The notes: generated from the sequence alone by a model not told the origin. Counted from the first letter of the stretch, positions 51,638-60,014 are shown. The stretch is 64,000 bases of DNA from Chloroflexota bacterium (GCA_009837355.1 VXTR01000063.1:43762-107761); one strand, 5' to 3'. Translations and numbers: made by a program.

Positions 51638-51666
51638 AATGTATCGCCGGCCTTGCGGGATGTCAA
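51638..51666 (-). promoter_or_regulatory. Promoter of the tandem CoA-transferase genes
   Basis: On the minus strand TTGACA (51661-51666) and TACATT (51638-51643) are separated by 17 bases. It is back to back with the promoter of the GH105-fusion gene. Confidence 0.65.
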
Positions 51667-51698
51667 AGCAGGGCAATCTCCGCATGGTCGGTGAACGC

Positions 51699-51704
51699 TA
51701 TAAT
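51699..51704 (+). promoter_or_regulatory. -10 element upstream of the GH105-fusion gene
   Basis: A perfect TATAAT sits about 54 bases before the ATG at 51758. No good -35 hexamer is visible. Confidence 0.45.
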
Positions 51705-51757
51705 ACGCAAACAGCGCTTATGCATTCTCTCAATACTTTGATGCCCGGAGATTCTCA

Positions 51758-53518
51758 ATGTCCACCATGCACCCTACTGACATCAACGCCGCTCTGATTA
51801 ACCTGATACGCAAGCGGGCACCGGCCTACTGGCAGTCCACCAGCATCGGACTGACGCCGGGGCTGCGGCCCATTATGGCTTTGCAGGACACGCGGACGCT
51901 GCCGTTTGCGGACCCGGAGCACAGGCCGTCAGTCCTGCTGGTGGCGGGCTTGCGAGGGGATACCAAGGATACGCCCCGGGTGCTGACGGCGTTGGAGCGA
52001 TTCACTGGCACCGCCGCTGCGCAGGCGTCCGGCGTCGCGCTATCGGTCATCGTAGCAGCCAACCCGGACGCTTTGGCCGGCGGTGATTGGGAGGAGGCAG
52101 CGGCGCACAAGGTTGACCTCACTTATGGATACCCGCCACAGGACGGGTTTTACTTCGACGAATCCACACCGGAACGCCGCTACCTGTGGCGGTGGATTTG
52201 CTACCAGGCGCCGGATGTAGTGGTGGAGGTCGCACTGTCGGATAACGACAATGACGCTGCCCGGTGGGAAGCGAATGAGGCGGCGTGGGGCAGTACGACG
52301 GCGGCAGTAATGAACGCCGCTGTCATGGCCAAAGACGACTCATTGCTGGCCGCGTTGGGCCGGCCGGCTGGGGACGCCCCGGGGACGATACCGGGCCTGC
52401 GGCTGACCACCCACTGGGCAGGTCTGACTGACGCATTGGGAACGCTGTGGGCAGCGACGGGGAAAGACTCGGATGCTCCGGCGTCTCAGGGTCAGTTGGC
52501 GCTGGATGCCCGACGTAACCGAAGGCCGCTGGAGCTGGCTCGCGTCCTGGCGGCGCAATACGGGCACGCGCTGGACCCGGTGAACTACACCCAGGGTGTA
52601 GGAATCAGTGGGCGGCTGCGGCTGGCGGCGCTAGACGACGGCAGCGTAAATCCAGCGGCCGAGATTGCGGAGCTGATTGCTCCCATTGCGGCAGACCCTC
52701 CGGCATTTCTGGCGGAGGCCGGCGGCGCGGCATTGGCCGGCGTGGTGTGGGCGGCTCGGCTGGCGGACTATACGGGCGATGAGGCATACCGGCGGCTGTT
52801 CTTCTATGCTGCCGACCGCTTCGTGGCGCGGGGAGAGGGCCAGGCACCGGCGCCCTGTGACCCCGACTTTCGGGTGGAGGATATGTTTTACGTCGGCGCG
52901 ATGCTGGGCCGGGCCTGTCGCATATCCGGCGATGTCAAGTACGCCGATATGATGGCCAGGTTCCTCATCGACGGGGGCGACGTTCAGGATAGCAGCGGAC
53001 TCTTCAATCACGCCCGTTCCGCGCACTATTTCTGGAGCCGGGGCAACGGCTTCGCGGCGTTGGGCTACGCCGAAGCCCTGACCTACCTGCCGGAGGAGCA
53101 TCCGGCCCGCCCGGAGTTGCTGCTGCGCCATCGCCGACATCTGGACGCGCTGCTGCGTCGCCAGCAGCCCTGGGGAACTTTTGGCGAGTTGGTGGATGTG
53201 CCGGGAGCGTGGGGCGAGTTGACCTCCACCTGCATGGTGGGCTACGCGCTGGCTCGTGGGTTGCGAATGGGATGGCTGACGGATGATGACGACGATGGCG
53301 GCTATCGCGCCGGCCTGGACGCCTGCTGGCGGGCGGTAGCGGAGCGGATTGACGACATTGCCGGCGTGGTGGATGGCTGCATCAGCACCGGCGTGATGCC
53401 GGATATGCGGGCCTACTTGAATCGCACGGCGGTGAGCGGGCACGACGACCGGACGGGCAGCATGGCGCTGTGGTTTGCCTGCGAAATGCACCAGTACCTG
53501 ACCGGGGCGGAGCGATGA
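51758..53518 (+). CDS. Fusion of degenerate M14-like domain with GH88/GH105-type glycosidase domain
   Basis: This 586-residue protein has two parts. Residues 55-200 resemble M14 carboxypeptidases / succinylglutamate desuccinylases: SVLLVAGLRGD stands where GxHGxE binds zinc, VAANPDALAGG matches the NPDG region, and VDLTYGYPP replaces DLNRxFP. The zinc His and Glu are thus lost. Residues about 255-585 match GH88/GH105 unsaturated glucuronyl or rhamnogalacturonyl hydrolases, with RVEDMFYVGAMLGR and LFNHARSAHYFWSRGNGFAALG. GGAG lies seven bases before the ATG. No signal peptide is present. The combination is unfamiliar to me. Confidence 0.75.
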   Translation: MSTMHPTDINAALINLIRKRAPAYWQSTSIGLTPGLRPIMALQDTRTLPFADPEHRPSVLLVAGLRGDTKDTPRVLTALERFTGTAAAQASGVALSVIVAANPDALAGGDWEEAAAHKVDLTYGYPPQDGFYFDESTPERRYLWRWICYQAPDVVVEVALSDNDNDAARWEANEAAWGSTTAAVMNAAVMAKDDSLLAALGRPAGDAPGTIPGLRLTTHWAGLTDALGTLWAATGKDSDAPASQGQLALDARRNRRPLELARVLAAQYGHALDPVNYTQGVGISGRLRLAALDDGSVNPAAEIAELIAPIAADPPAFLAEAGGAALAGVVWAARLADYTGDEAYRRLFFYAADRFVARGEGQAPAPCDPDFRVEDMFYVGAMLGRACRISGDVKYADMMARFLIDGGDVQDSSGLFNHARSAHYFWSRGNGFAALGYAEALTYLPEEHPARPELLLRHRRHLDALLRRQQPWGTFGELVDVPGAWGELTSTCMVGYALARGLRMGWLTDDDDDGGYRAGLDACWRAVAERIDDIAGVVDGCISTGVMPDMRAYLNRTAVSGHDDRTGSMALWFACEMHQYLTGAER

Positions 53519-53550
53519 CGCGCCCCGCCGAATGATATAACCGGCCGGCG

Positions 53551-53559
53551 TGCTAGAAT
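53551..53559 (+). promoter_or_regulatory. Extended -10 promoter of the AAA ATPase gene
   Basis: TGC is followed by TAGAAT, about 37 bases before the start codon. It is identical to the element upstream of pgi. Confidence 0.6.
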
Positions 53560-53595
53560 GCGCCATAACCCGGACTGAGCTGACCGGAGGCCGAA

Positions 53596-55029
53596 ATGCT
53601 GACCAGACTGGAAGTCAACGGATTCAAGAATCTGGTGGATTTCTCACTGGATTTCGGGCCGTACACCTGCATCGCCGGCCCCAACGGCGTAGGCAAGTCC
53701 AACATCTTCGACGCCATCCGGTTCCTGTCGCTGCTGACGGAACACACGATCAACGACGCGGCGCTCCAAATCCGCAACGCTGGCGAGGAGACCGGCGACA
53801 TCGCTGACCCGTTTTTCTACAGCGGCGGCGAGCGGGCAGAACGAATGGAGTTCGCCGTTGAGATGATAGTCGGTGGGAACGTGCGGGACGATTTTGGCAG
53901 GGAAGCGGAAGCGTCGTCATCGTTCCTGCGCTATGAAGTCGCTTTCCGTTACGAACCGCCGGCGCCGACGGGTGGTCTCCTCGGTGGGTTGGTCCTGGAG
54001 CGGGAGGAACTCCGACCCATCACCACCGGCAGGGCGGTAAACCACCTGAGATTTCCGCATAGCAAAAGCCAGTTCCGGGATAGCGTGGTGTACAACAAGC
54101 GGCACGCGCGCAGCGGGTTCATATCCACGCAGATTGACCCGGAATCAGAGCTCGCTGCCATTGTCGTGCACCAGGATGGCGGATCCCACGGGCGGGGCCG
54201 ACCGTCGGCGGCGGGAGGGGCAACGCGGACCATCGTCGGCACTGAAAACACGGTAGCAACGCCCACGATCCTGGCTGCACGCCGGGAAATGCAGAGTTGG
54301 AAGGTTTTGGCATTGGACCCGGCAGCCATGCGTCGCCCTGACCGCTACACCCAACCGCCGGGCATCGCCACCAATGGAGCGCACATCCCGGCCACCCTGC
54401 AGCACCTGGCCAACATCGCGCCGCAATACGACGACGAGCCGGAGAACGTCTTTGCGGCGGTATCTATCCGTCTGTCATCGTTGGTTCCGATGCACATGGT
54501 TCGAGTGGCCCAGGATGACGTGCGGCAATTGCTCTTACTGGAATTGGAGGAGTATTCCGGGGTGAAGCTGCGGGCCAATTCCATATCTGACGGCACGTTG
54601 CGGTTCCTGGCCCTGGTCGCGATGTCCGAAGTGTTCTACGAAAGCGGAGTCTTCTGCATGGAAGAGCCGGAGAACGGCATACATCCGGCCAAGCTGGCAG
54701 CCATGAATCGCCTGCTGCATGACATAGCATTTGACCCGGATGAAGCAATCGGCATCGACAATCCGCTGCGGCAGCTGATAGTAGCCACTCACTCTCCGTA
54801 CTTCGTGCAGTTGCAGAATAAGGAAAATCTGGTGTTGGCCAAGTCTCGCACCATGCGTTCAGAAACGGAGGAACCGGTGGAGAACGTATTGCAGTGTGAA
54901 CCCTACCATGGCACCTGGCGCTGTTCCGACGAGGGAGAGGGAATCAGCCTGCTCTCTCTGCAATCGTACCTGATGCCACCGGAAGAGACGCAAATAGCTC
55001 TGCCCAGGGAATTCTGGGAGTCCTTGTAG
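53596..55029 (+). CDS. AAA-family ATPase of the RecF/SMC-like (AAA_15/AAA_21) type
   Basis: This 477-residue ATPase has Walker A GPNGVGKS (28-35) after LEVNGFKNLVDFSLDFG, a signature-like SDGTLRFLAL (from 331), Walker B FCMEEPENG (near 353-361) and a switch His in IVATHSPYF. The arrangement matches ABC-type ATPases that include OLD-family and defence-linked ATPases. No TOPRIM or other nuclease domain is fused and none lies next door, so it is a lone ATPase here. GGAGG precedes the ATG. It is followed after 61 bases by an MFS gene. Confidence 0.88.
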   Translation: MLTRLEVNGFKNLVDFSLDFGPYTCIAGPNGVGKSNIFDAIRFLSLLTEHTINDAALQIRNAGEETGDIADPFFYSGGERAERMEFAVEMIVGGNVRDDFGREAEASSSFLRYEVAFRYEPPAPTGGLLGGLVLEREELRPITTGRAVNHLRFPHSKSQFRDSVVYNKRHARSGFISTQIDPESELAAIVVHQDGGSHGRGRPSAAGGATRTIVGTENTVATPTILAARREMQSWKVLALDPAAMRRPDRYTQPPGIATNGAHIPATLQHLANIAPQYDDEPENVFAAVSIRLSSLVPMHMVRVAQDDVRQLLLLELEEYSGVKLRANSISDGTLRFLALVAMSEVFYESGVFCMEEPENGIHPAKLAAMNRLLHDIAFDPDEAIGIDNPLRQLIVATHSPYFVQLQNKENLVLAKSRTMRSETEEPVENVLQCEPYHGTWRCSDEGEGISLLSLQSYLMPPEETQIALPREFWESL

Positions 55030-55090
55030 TGATTCAATAGCGCCTACCGGGCCAGCCAAACAACTTACAACCGCCTGTCATACTTATCTG

Positions 55091-56419
55091 ATGCACATTC
55101 TCATCGCCTATCTCTCACGGCGGCTACCGTTCTATTACGGCTGGGTGGTGCTGGGCTCGGCCGGCAGCAGCATGTTCGTGCGCAATGCGGCGGGCAGCCT
55201 CACCTTTGCCGTGTTCGTGCCGTTGATTGCCGATGATACCGGTTGGAGCCGGGCGCTCATCGGAGGAGCGGCTGCCGTGGGTGGTTTGCTGGCAACGGGG
55301 GCGTCTCCGCCGGTGGGATGGGCGATTGACCGCTACGGCGCGCGGGTGGTGCTGGTGATGGGCCTGGTCATCATTGGGCTGAGCACAATGGCGATGGCGT
55401 GGCTGTCGGTGCATATCGCCATTTTCTACGCGGCGCTGGCGACTGGCCGCATTATGTTCAGCAGTCCGTTGAACGTGGGGCCGGCGACGGTGGTGGGACG
55501 CTGGTTCGTGCGGCAACGGGGGCGGGCGACGGGGCTATTGTTCCTGTCCCACTCGGGCGGGATGGTGGTCTTTCCCCTGGTGGCAACGTGGGTCAGCGTG
55601 GCCTACGGGTGGGAAACGGCGTGGATCGTGCTGGGGCTGATGGTGTACGTCGTCGCGCTGGGCCCGGCGGCATTGCTGATTGCCCAGCGACCGGAGGACG
55701 TGGGGCTGTTGCCGGACGGGGATAGCCCGGATGACGTGGGCGACCCGGCGGAAACCACGGCGACATCGGATGCGCAACCCGCGGACGGCGGGATTGAGTG
55801 GACGACGCGGCAGGCGATGCGGACGCCGGCCCTGTGGGTGCTGGCGCTGGGCACCGGGTTTTTGTTCCTGCTGCAATCGGGCACGAACACCTACCAGGCC
55901 GACCTGCTGCGTTCCAAGGGCATCGACCTGGCCCTGTCGCAGCTCAGCATTGTGGTCAACGCTGCCGGCACGGGAATCGGCAGCCTGCTGTGGGGCAGAG
56001 TCCTGGAGAGGGTGAGGGTATCGTACACCTACGCCATCGTGGCGCTGGTGATGGCAGTGGCCTGTGGATTGTTCGCATACGGTGACACGGTAGCCTTGAC
56101 GTTCCTGGCTGCCGGGCTGTTTGGCGTGGCGGTGGCTGGGATCCTGGTGGTGCCGCCGGTGGCCTACGCCAACTTCTTCGGGCGGCAATCGCTGGGCACG
56201 ATACGTGGGGTTACGGAGCCGTTCACCTCGCTGGGGCAGGCCATCGGCGCGGTAGCGTCGGGCCTGGTGTACCAGTTCGCCGGCGGCTCCTACACCATTG
56301 CGTTCGTCGCCTACGCCGTAATGGGCGCGTTGACGGCGGCGGCGCTGTTGCTGGCCAGGCCGCCGCGACACCCTGCGACAACTGCGGACTTAACGGCGCG
56401 GGAGCAGGCGGACGGCTAG
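55091..56419 (+). CDS. MFS transporter (OFA / monocarboxylate-like)
   Basis: This 442-residue protein has twelve hydrophobic segments, a charged central loop near 205-235, and VGWAIDRYGARVVLVMG between helices 2 and 3. The second half contains FFGRQSLGTIRGVTEPF, often found in OFA-type members. It probably carries small organic acids. No ribosome-binding site is visible. Its 3' end overlaps the convergent SDR gene by four bases. It resembles the MFS at 12088-13347 in layout. Confidence 0.88.
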   Translation: MHILIAYLSRRLPFYYGWVVLGSAGSSMFVRNAAGSLTFAVFVPLIADDTGWSRALIGGAAAVGGLLATGASPPVGWAIDRYGARVVLVMGLVIIGLSTMAMAWLSVHIAIFYAALATGRIMFSSPLNVGPATVVGRWFVRQRGRATGLLFLSHSGGMVVFPLVATWVSVAYGWETAWIVLGLMVYVVALGPAALLIAQRPEDVGLLPDGDSPDDVGDPAETTATSDAQPADGGIEWTTRQAMRTPALWVLALGTGFLFLLQSGTNTYQADLLRSKGIDLALSQLSIVVNAAGTGIGSLLWGRVLERVRVSYTYAIVALVMAVACGLFAYGDTVALTFLAAGLFGVAVAGILVVPPVAYANFFGRQSLGTIRGVTEPFTSLGQAIGAVASGLVYQFAGGSYTIAFVAYAVMGALTAAALLLARPPRHPATTADLTAREQADG

Positions 56420-57249
56420 GGTTCGACGCGGCGCAGGAGGTAGGCGTCGGAGGCCATGATGGCGTCGACCTGGGCCGGGATGTCCTCGAAGGTGTCGAGG
56501 GCGGCGCGGATGAGGCGGCCGGACAGGTTGCCGCACTGATCGCTGCCGAGCATCACGGCCAGTTTGGCGGCCCGCTGGATGGACGCGCCGCCGCCGGAGG
56601 TAACCTGCACTCCCTTTTCGTACATTGCCATATCGCCGGCGGCCAGGGCCATGTCGCGCACTTCCTCCCACATGCGGGTGTGGATGGAGCCGGGGCTGAT
56701 GGCGTTCACGGTTATCCCCGTGCCGGCCAGTTCGTGGCTGAGATTTTCAGTCAAGTTGACGATGGCGGTTTTGGCGGCGTCGTAGGAGGTATCGTTGGCG
56801 CCGCCGACGCCGGACATATTGACGATGCGGCCACTGCCGCGCTCCAACATCGCCGGGATGGCGGCGCGACAGCCGTAGAAAGTTCCCAGCACGTGGACGG
56901 ATATGGTGTTGGCCCAGCGGTCGGGGTCGAGCTGCCACAGCGGGCCGATTTCTCCGGTGTTGCCGGCATTGTTCACCAGCACGTCGATGACGCCATAGTG
57001 GTGCAGGGTTTGGGCAACGGCGTTTTCCACCTGGGGGCGGTGGGTAACGTCGGTTAGAACGGTGACGACATCGGAGCCGTATTGGTCGCGGATGCTTTGG
57101 GCGGTTTCCTGCAGCTCGGCGTCAGTGCGGGCGGCCAGGGTCAGATTTGCGCCCTCGGCGGCATAGGCGCGGGCGATGGCCTGGCCGATGCCGCGTCCGC
57201 CGCCGGTGATGAGGGCCACTTTGCCGTCGAGTCGCTTCGAGTTTGCCAT
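56416..57249 (-). CDS. SDR-family oxidoreductase
   Basis: This 277-residue classical SDR has TGGGRGIG near residues 16-23, NNAG near 94, and the catalytic Tyr-Lys in SYDAAK preceded by the Ser of NMSGVGG. AISPGSIHTRMW follows, and the C-terminus is longer than usual with no GG ending. AGGAAG precedes the ATG at 57249. It diverges from the HD-domain gene across 75 bases, and the next gene but one on that side is also an SDR. Confidence 0.92.
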   Translation of the reverse strand: MANSKRLDGKVALITGGGRGIGQAIARAYAAEGANLTLAARTDAELQETAQSIRDQYGSDVVTVLTDVTHRPQVENAVAQTLHHYGVIDVLVNNAGNTGEIGPLWQLDPDRWANTISVHVLGTFYGCRAAIPAMLERGSGRIVNMSGVGGANDTSYDAAKTAIVNLTENLSHELAGTGITVNAISPGSIHTRMWEEVRDMALAAGDMAMYEKGVQVTSGGGASIQRAAKLAVMLGSDQCGNLSGRLIRAALDTFEDIPAQVDAIMASDAYLLRRVEP

Positions 57250-57283
57250 ACTCACTTCCTGTGCTTGGATGCTGTCGTGACGG

Positions 57284-57292
57284 TGGTACAAT
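57284..57292 (+). promoter_or_regulatory. Extended -10 promoter of the HD-domain gene
   Basis: TGG is followed by TACAAT, about 33 bases before the ATG at 57325. Confidence 0.5.
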
Positions 57293-57324
57293 TCGGCCAC
57301 ATACTACACGACGGGAGCATCCCT

Positions 57325-57912
57325 ATGACCAACGCATTACAACCGGAAACGACCACGGTGTCGTTCACCAGCATGACTGCCGGCACGCGGGAGGACTACG
57401 AGCTGCTGGAGCGTCTGGAGGCCGAGTTTGCCGCCGGCACCGCCGACCGGGTACTTGAGCAGCTGCGCAGCCTGGCTGGTTCACTGGGCGGCTACCGGAT
57501 TGACCGGCTGGAGCACTCGCTACAGGCCGCCACCCGCGCGTACCGGGACGAGGCCGACGAGGAGACGGTAGTGGCCGTCCTGCTGCACGACATCGGTGAC
57601 TTGCTGTCGCCGCACAACCACAGCGAGCTGGCGGCGGCGGTGCTGCGGCCCTACGTATCCGAGCGGACTTACTGGATTGTGCGGCATCACGGACTGTTCC
57701 AGAGCTACTACTACGCACATCACTTTGGCGAAGACCGCAACGCGCGGGACAAGTACGTAGACCATCCCTGGTATCAGGATGCAGTGGACTTCTGCCACCG
57801 CTGGGACCAATCTTCATTTGACCCGGAGTATGAGTCGCTGCCGCTGGAGTTCTTCGAGCCGATGGTGCGGCGGATTTTCGCGCGGGAGCCGTTCAGCGCG
57901 GGGAGGGAGTAG
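57325..57912 (+). CDS. HD-domain protein resembling mixed-valent diiron oxygenases (PhnZ/TmpB-like)
   Basis: This 195-residue protein has the metal-binding HD pattern H64, H88-D89, H97/H99, H121/H122 and D161, in YRIDRLEHSLQAATRA, VAVLLHDIGD, HNHSEL, VRHHGLF and FCHRWDQ. The helix order and the ending ESLPLEFFEPMVRRIF resemble PhnZ and TmpB, HD-domain oxygenases that cleave C-P bonds, rather than phosphohydrolases. This assignment is inferred from pattern. It is followed after two bases by an SDR gene, which suggests a two-step pathway on one substrate. Confidence 0.75.
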   Translation: MTNALQPETTTVSFTSMTAGTREDYELLERLEAEFAAGTADRVLEQLRSLAGSLGGYRIDRLEHSLQAATRAYRDEADEETVVAVLLHDIGDLLSPHNHSELAAAVLRPYVSERTYWIVRHHGLFQSYYYAHHFGEDRNARDKYVDHPWYQDAVDFCHRWDQSSFDPEYESLPLEFFEPMVRRIFAREPFSAGRE

Positions 57913-57914
57913 CT

Positions 57915-58763
57915 ATGAGTATGGAAGGCAAGGTAGCGTTGATTACCGGGGCCGGCGGGATGCGCGGCGTGGGACGGGCTACGGCGTTGAAACTGGCGTC
58001 GCTGGGGGCGGACGTGGCGATTACGGACGTGCGCCGGCCGGCGGACGACCTGCCACCGCAGGAAGTGCGGGCCGAATGGCAGTCCATTGACAGCGTGGCC
58101 GAGGAAGTGCGGAGCCTGGGTCGGCGCGCACTGCCCATGTACGCCGACCTGTCCAACGGCGACGAAATCGAGGGGCTGGTGGCCGAGACGGTGAACCACT
58201 ACGGGCGGCTGGACATCATGGTGAACAACGCCCGGGCCATCATCGGGCGGGACAAGGTGCCGGTGACGGAGCTGGAGGAAGAGGTCTGGCAGCACTTTCT
58301 GGACATCAACACCACCGCGGTGTTCCTGTGCACCAAGCACGCCGGTAGGGAGATGGTGCGGCTGGGCAACGGCGGCCGGGTGGTGAACATCGCCAGCAAC
58401 GCCGGCAAGCAGGCCAGCGCGGACGGAGCGGCGTATTCGGCCAGCAAGTTCGCCGTTATCGGGCTGACGCAGGCGTCGGCGATGGACCTGGCGCCCCACG
58501 GGATTACGGTGAACGCCGTTTGCCCTGGGCCCATCAACACGGACCGGATGAGCTACTGGGAGCGAGCGCAGGCGGCGCAGCGGGGCATTACGCAGGAGGA
58601 ATTCCGGTCTCAGGTGGTGGCGTCATCCGCGGAGCGCACGCCGCTGGGGCGCATCGCCGAGCCGGAGGACGTGGCGAACCTGGTGGCGTTCCTGGCCGGG
58701 CCGGACGCCGGGCTGATTACCGGGCAGTCGTACAACGTGAACGGGGGGATTTTGTTTCACTGA
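57915..58763 (+). CDS. SDR-family oxidoreductase paired with the HD-domain gene
   Basis: This 282-residue SDR has TGAGGMRGVG near residues 11-20 and an insertion after strand 2 (DVRRPADDLPPQEVRAEWQ) that lengthens the cofactor loop. The usual NNAG appears as NNAR. Catalytic Ser and Tyr-Lys lie in NIASNAG and AYSASK, and the C-terminus has GQSYNVNGG. GGAGGGAG precedes the ATG, which lies two bases after the stop of the HD gene. Confidence 0.92.
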   Translation: MSMEGKVALITGAGGMRGVGRATALKLASLGADVAITDVRRPADDLPPQEVRAEWQSIDSVAEEVRSLGRRALPMYADLSNGDEIEGLVAETVNHYGRLDIMVNNARAIIGRDKVPVTELEEEVWQHFLDINTTAVFLCTKHAGREMVRLGNGGRVVNIASNAGKQASADGAAYSASKFAVIGLTQASAMDLAPHGITVNAVCPGPINTDRMSYWERAQAAQRGITQEEFRSQVVASSAERTPLGRIAEPEDVANLVAFLAGPDAGLITGQSYNVNGGILFH

Positions 58764-58986
58764 GGAAAGAGGAAAGGGGTCCGTTTTACCGGGATGAACA
58801 GGATACAAGGGATGGAGAGGATTTTGTTTGATGGCGTTTCTCCTGACGGTGGTGGGGTTCGGCTGATTGGTTAGGGTCAGGGTCGGTGAGGTTCAGGGCG
58901 TCGGCGCTACGGCCAGAGAGCGGGTGCTGCGATTTGATGTCCTAGATTTGCGCGTGCTAACTGCGGTGGAGATGAGGGATACCACG

Positions 58987-59026
58987 CCTCAGCTCCGACC
59001 CTCTCCCGTCAGGGGAAAGGGAGAAT
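58987..59026. repeat. CCCTCTCCC-type interspersed palindromic repeat, copy 2
   Basis: The core CCCTCTCCCGTCAGGGGAAA continues as GGGAGAAT and folds into a hairpin. It is related to the repeats at 39284 and 61330. Confidence 0.65.
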
Positions 59027-59253
59027 CCGCGGTTCTCGCGCGGCGGTGTTTTGACTCCCGCCGTGCCAACTGCACTTAGCCGGGTAATCTGACCGACCGT
59101 AGCACAGCAGCGTGCATGATTTCCGACTTTGGTTGACCGTTTTGACCTGAACCTCGATTGACCCTAGGTTGGAATAGTTTGGCATAGAATTGGATGACGT
59201 CATCGGTCGGGCGTTGGGCCTTGTACTTCGGCTTGTTGCCTGACGTGGGGTAC

Positions 59254-59283
59254 AGTATAGAGAACGGATGTACTGTCTGTCAA
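59254..59283 (-). promoter_or_regulatory. Orphan consensus-type promoter
   Basis: On the minus strand TTGACA (59278-59283) and TATACT (59254-59259) are separated by 18 bases. ACAGTA (59252-59257) and TACTGT (59271-59276) form a dyad across the element. The predicted transcript starts at about 59247 and enters a stretch with no called gene. Confidence 0.65.
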
Positions 59284-59301
59284 GAGGTGGGCGGCAGTAA
59301 A

Positions 59302-59329
59302 ATGGGGCGGGTTTTGAAACCCGCCCCAT
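59302..59329. terminator. Terminator hairpin downstream of hsp20
   Basis: ATGGGGCGGGTTT (59302-59314) pairs perfectly with AAACCCGCCCCAT (59317-59329) around TG. It lies about 30 bases past the hsp20 stop and belongs to the recurrent hairpin family. Confidence 0.75.
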
Positions 59330-59359
59330 AAGGTGGCGTGAGCGGCCTGGACCAGCCGT

Positions 59360-59821
59360 TTATTCGGCTGCCGGGCTGCCGGCGACGTGAAGGCGCCGGG
59401 TCTGGGAGGCCTCGGCCACGGGCACGGTTACGGTGAGTACGCCATGCTCCAAGGACACCGCCGCGGCGTCCAGATCGAGGTCGCCGGGCAGGCGGATGGA
59501 GCGCTGGCCTTGACGGAACCGATGCTCACGCAGCAGGTATCGCTCGTTGGGGCCCTGCTCCCGCAGCTTACGGAATGCCTTGATAGTCAGCTCCTGATCC
59601 GGGCCGATGGTGACGTCCACATCCTCGGGCTCGACCCCGGGCAACCAGGCGAGGAGGGTAAGTTTCTCGTCATCGCGTCGAACGTTGAGGGCGAAGCCGC
59701 CGGCTCGCTGGCCATTGGTGGCGTCGAAACCGCGCCATCCCGGCACCGGAAACGCGGGATGATAGGCCCGCCGCAAGTGGAGCATCTCGCGGAAGGGGTC
59801 GAATCGCTGTATGGTGGTCAT
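59360..59821 (-). CDS. hsp20: Small heat-shock protein, Hsp20 family
   Basis: This 153-residue chaperone prevents aggregation of unfolded proteins. The alpha-crystallin domain runs from about residue 43 (GFALNVRRDDEKLTLLAWLPGVEPEDVDV) to 140, ending with DAAAVSLEHGVLTVTVPV, where GVLTV is the usual A-x-x-x-n-G-v-L motif. GGAGG precedes the ATG at 59821. It is divergent from dnaJ; the shared region carries a consensus-type promoter for each gene and a possible HspR site. Confidence 0.95.
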   Translation of the reverse strand: MTTIQRFDPFREMLHLRRAYHPAFPVPGWRGFDATNGQRAGGFALNVRRDDEKLTLLAWLPGVEPEDVDVTIGPDQELTIKAFRKLREQGPNERYLLREHRFRQGQRSIRLPGDLDLDAAAVSLEHGVLTVTVPVAEASQTRRLHVAGSPAAE

Positions 59822-59892
59822 GTTGCATCCTCCAGGTTCATCGGCTCGTTGGCCGGAGTCGCCGGTGGTGTATGGTCCGGCTGACATTACTT

Positions 59893-59921
59893 ACTTTACA
59901 AAGTTGATTGTCTTTTGTCAA
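59893..59921 (-). promoter_or_regulatory. hsp20 promoter with overlapping TTGA/TCAA dyad
   Basis: On the minus strand TTGACA (59916-59921) and TAAAGT (59893-59898) are 17 bases apart. TTGA at 59904-59907 and TCAA at 59918-59921 form a dyad with ten bases between. This recalls the HspR (HAIR) operator, whose half-sites contain TTGA and TCAA separated by eleven bases, so the match is imperfect. Confidence 0.6.
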
Positions 59922-59948
59922 GTCTATGCTGTTCAACCAATCATGTTC

Positions 59949-59977
59949 TTGACCATTTTGCCATAGCATTGTATGAT
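59949..59977 (+). promoter_or_regulatory. Promoter of the dnaJ-hspR-clp genes
   Basis: TTGACC (59949-59954) and TATGAT (59972-59977) are separated by 17 bases. The predicted start at about 59985 leaves a 30-base leader before the dnaJ ATG. Confidence 0.7.
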
Positions 59978-60014
59978 GGCTGTACACTATTATTGCACGT
60001 AATCGAGCACTGAC

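Larger units (their letters stand above)
58764..59301. other. Gene-free gap of about 540 bases
   Basis: No convincing gene is found. The gap contains a CCCTCTCCC-type repeat (58987-59026) and a strong minus-strand promoter (59254-59283) that reads back into it. A minus-strand frame from 59329 to 59009 gives a low-complexity Ser/Arg/Pro-rich product with no ribosome-binding site and overlaps the terminator and the promoter, so it was not called. Confidence 0.6.

Noticed and set aside
59009..59329. Minus-strand frame of 106 codons downstream of the orphan promoter
   Set aside because: The ATG lies within the terminator hairpin and upstream of the predicted transcript start. The product is low-complexity, with no ribosome-binding site.
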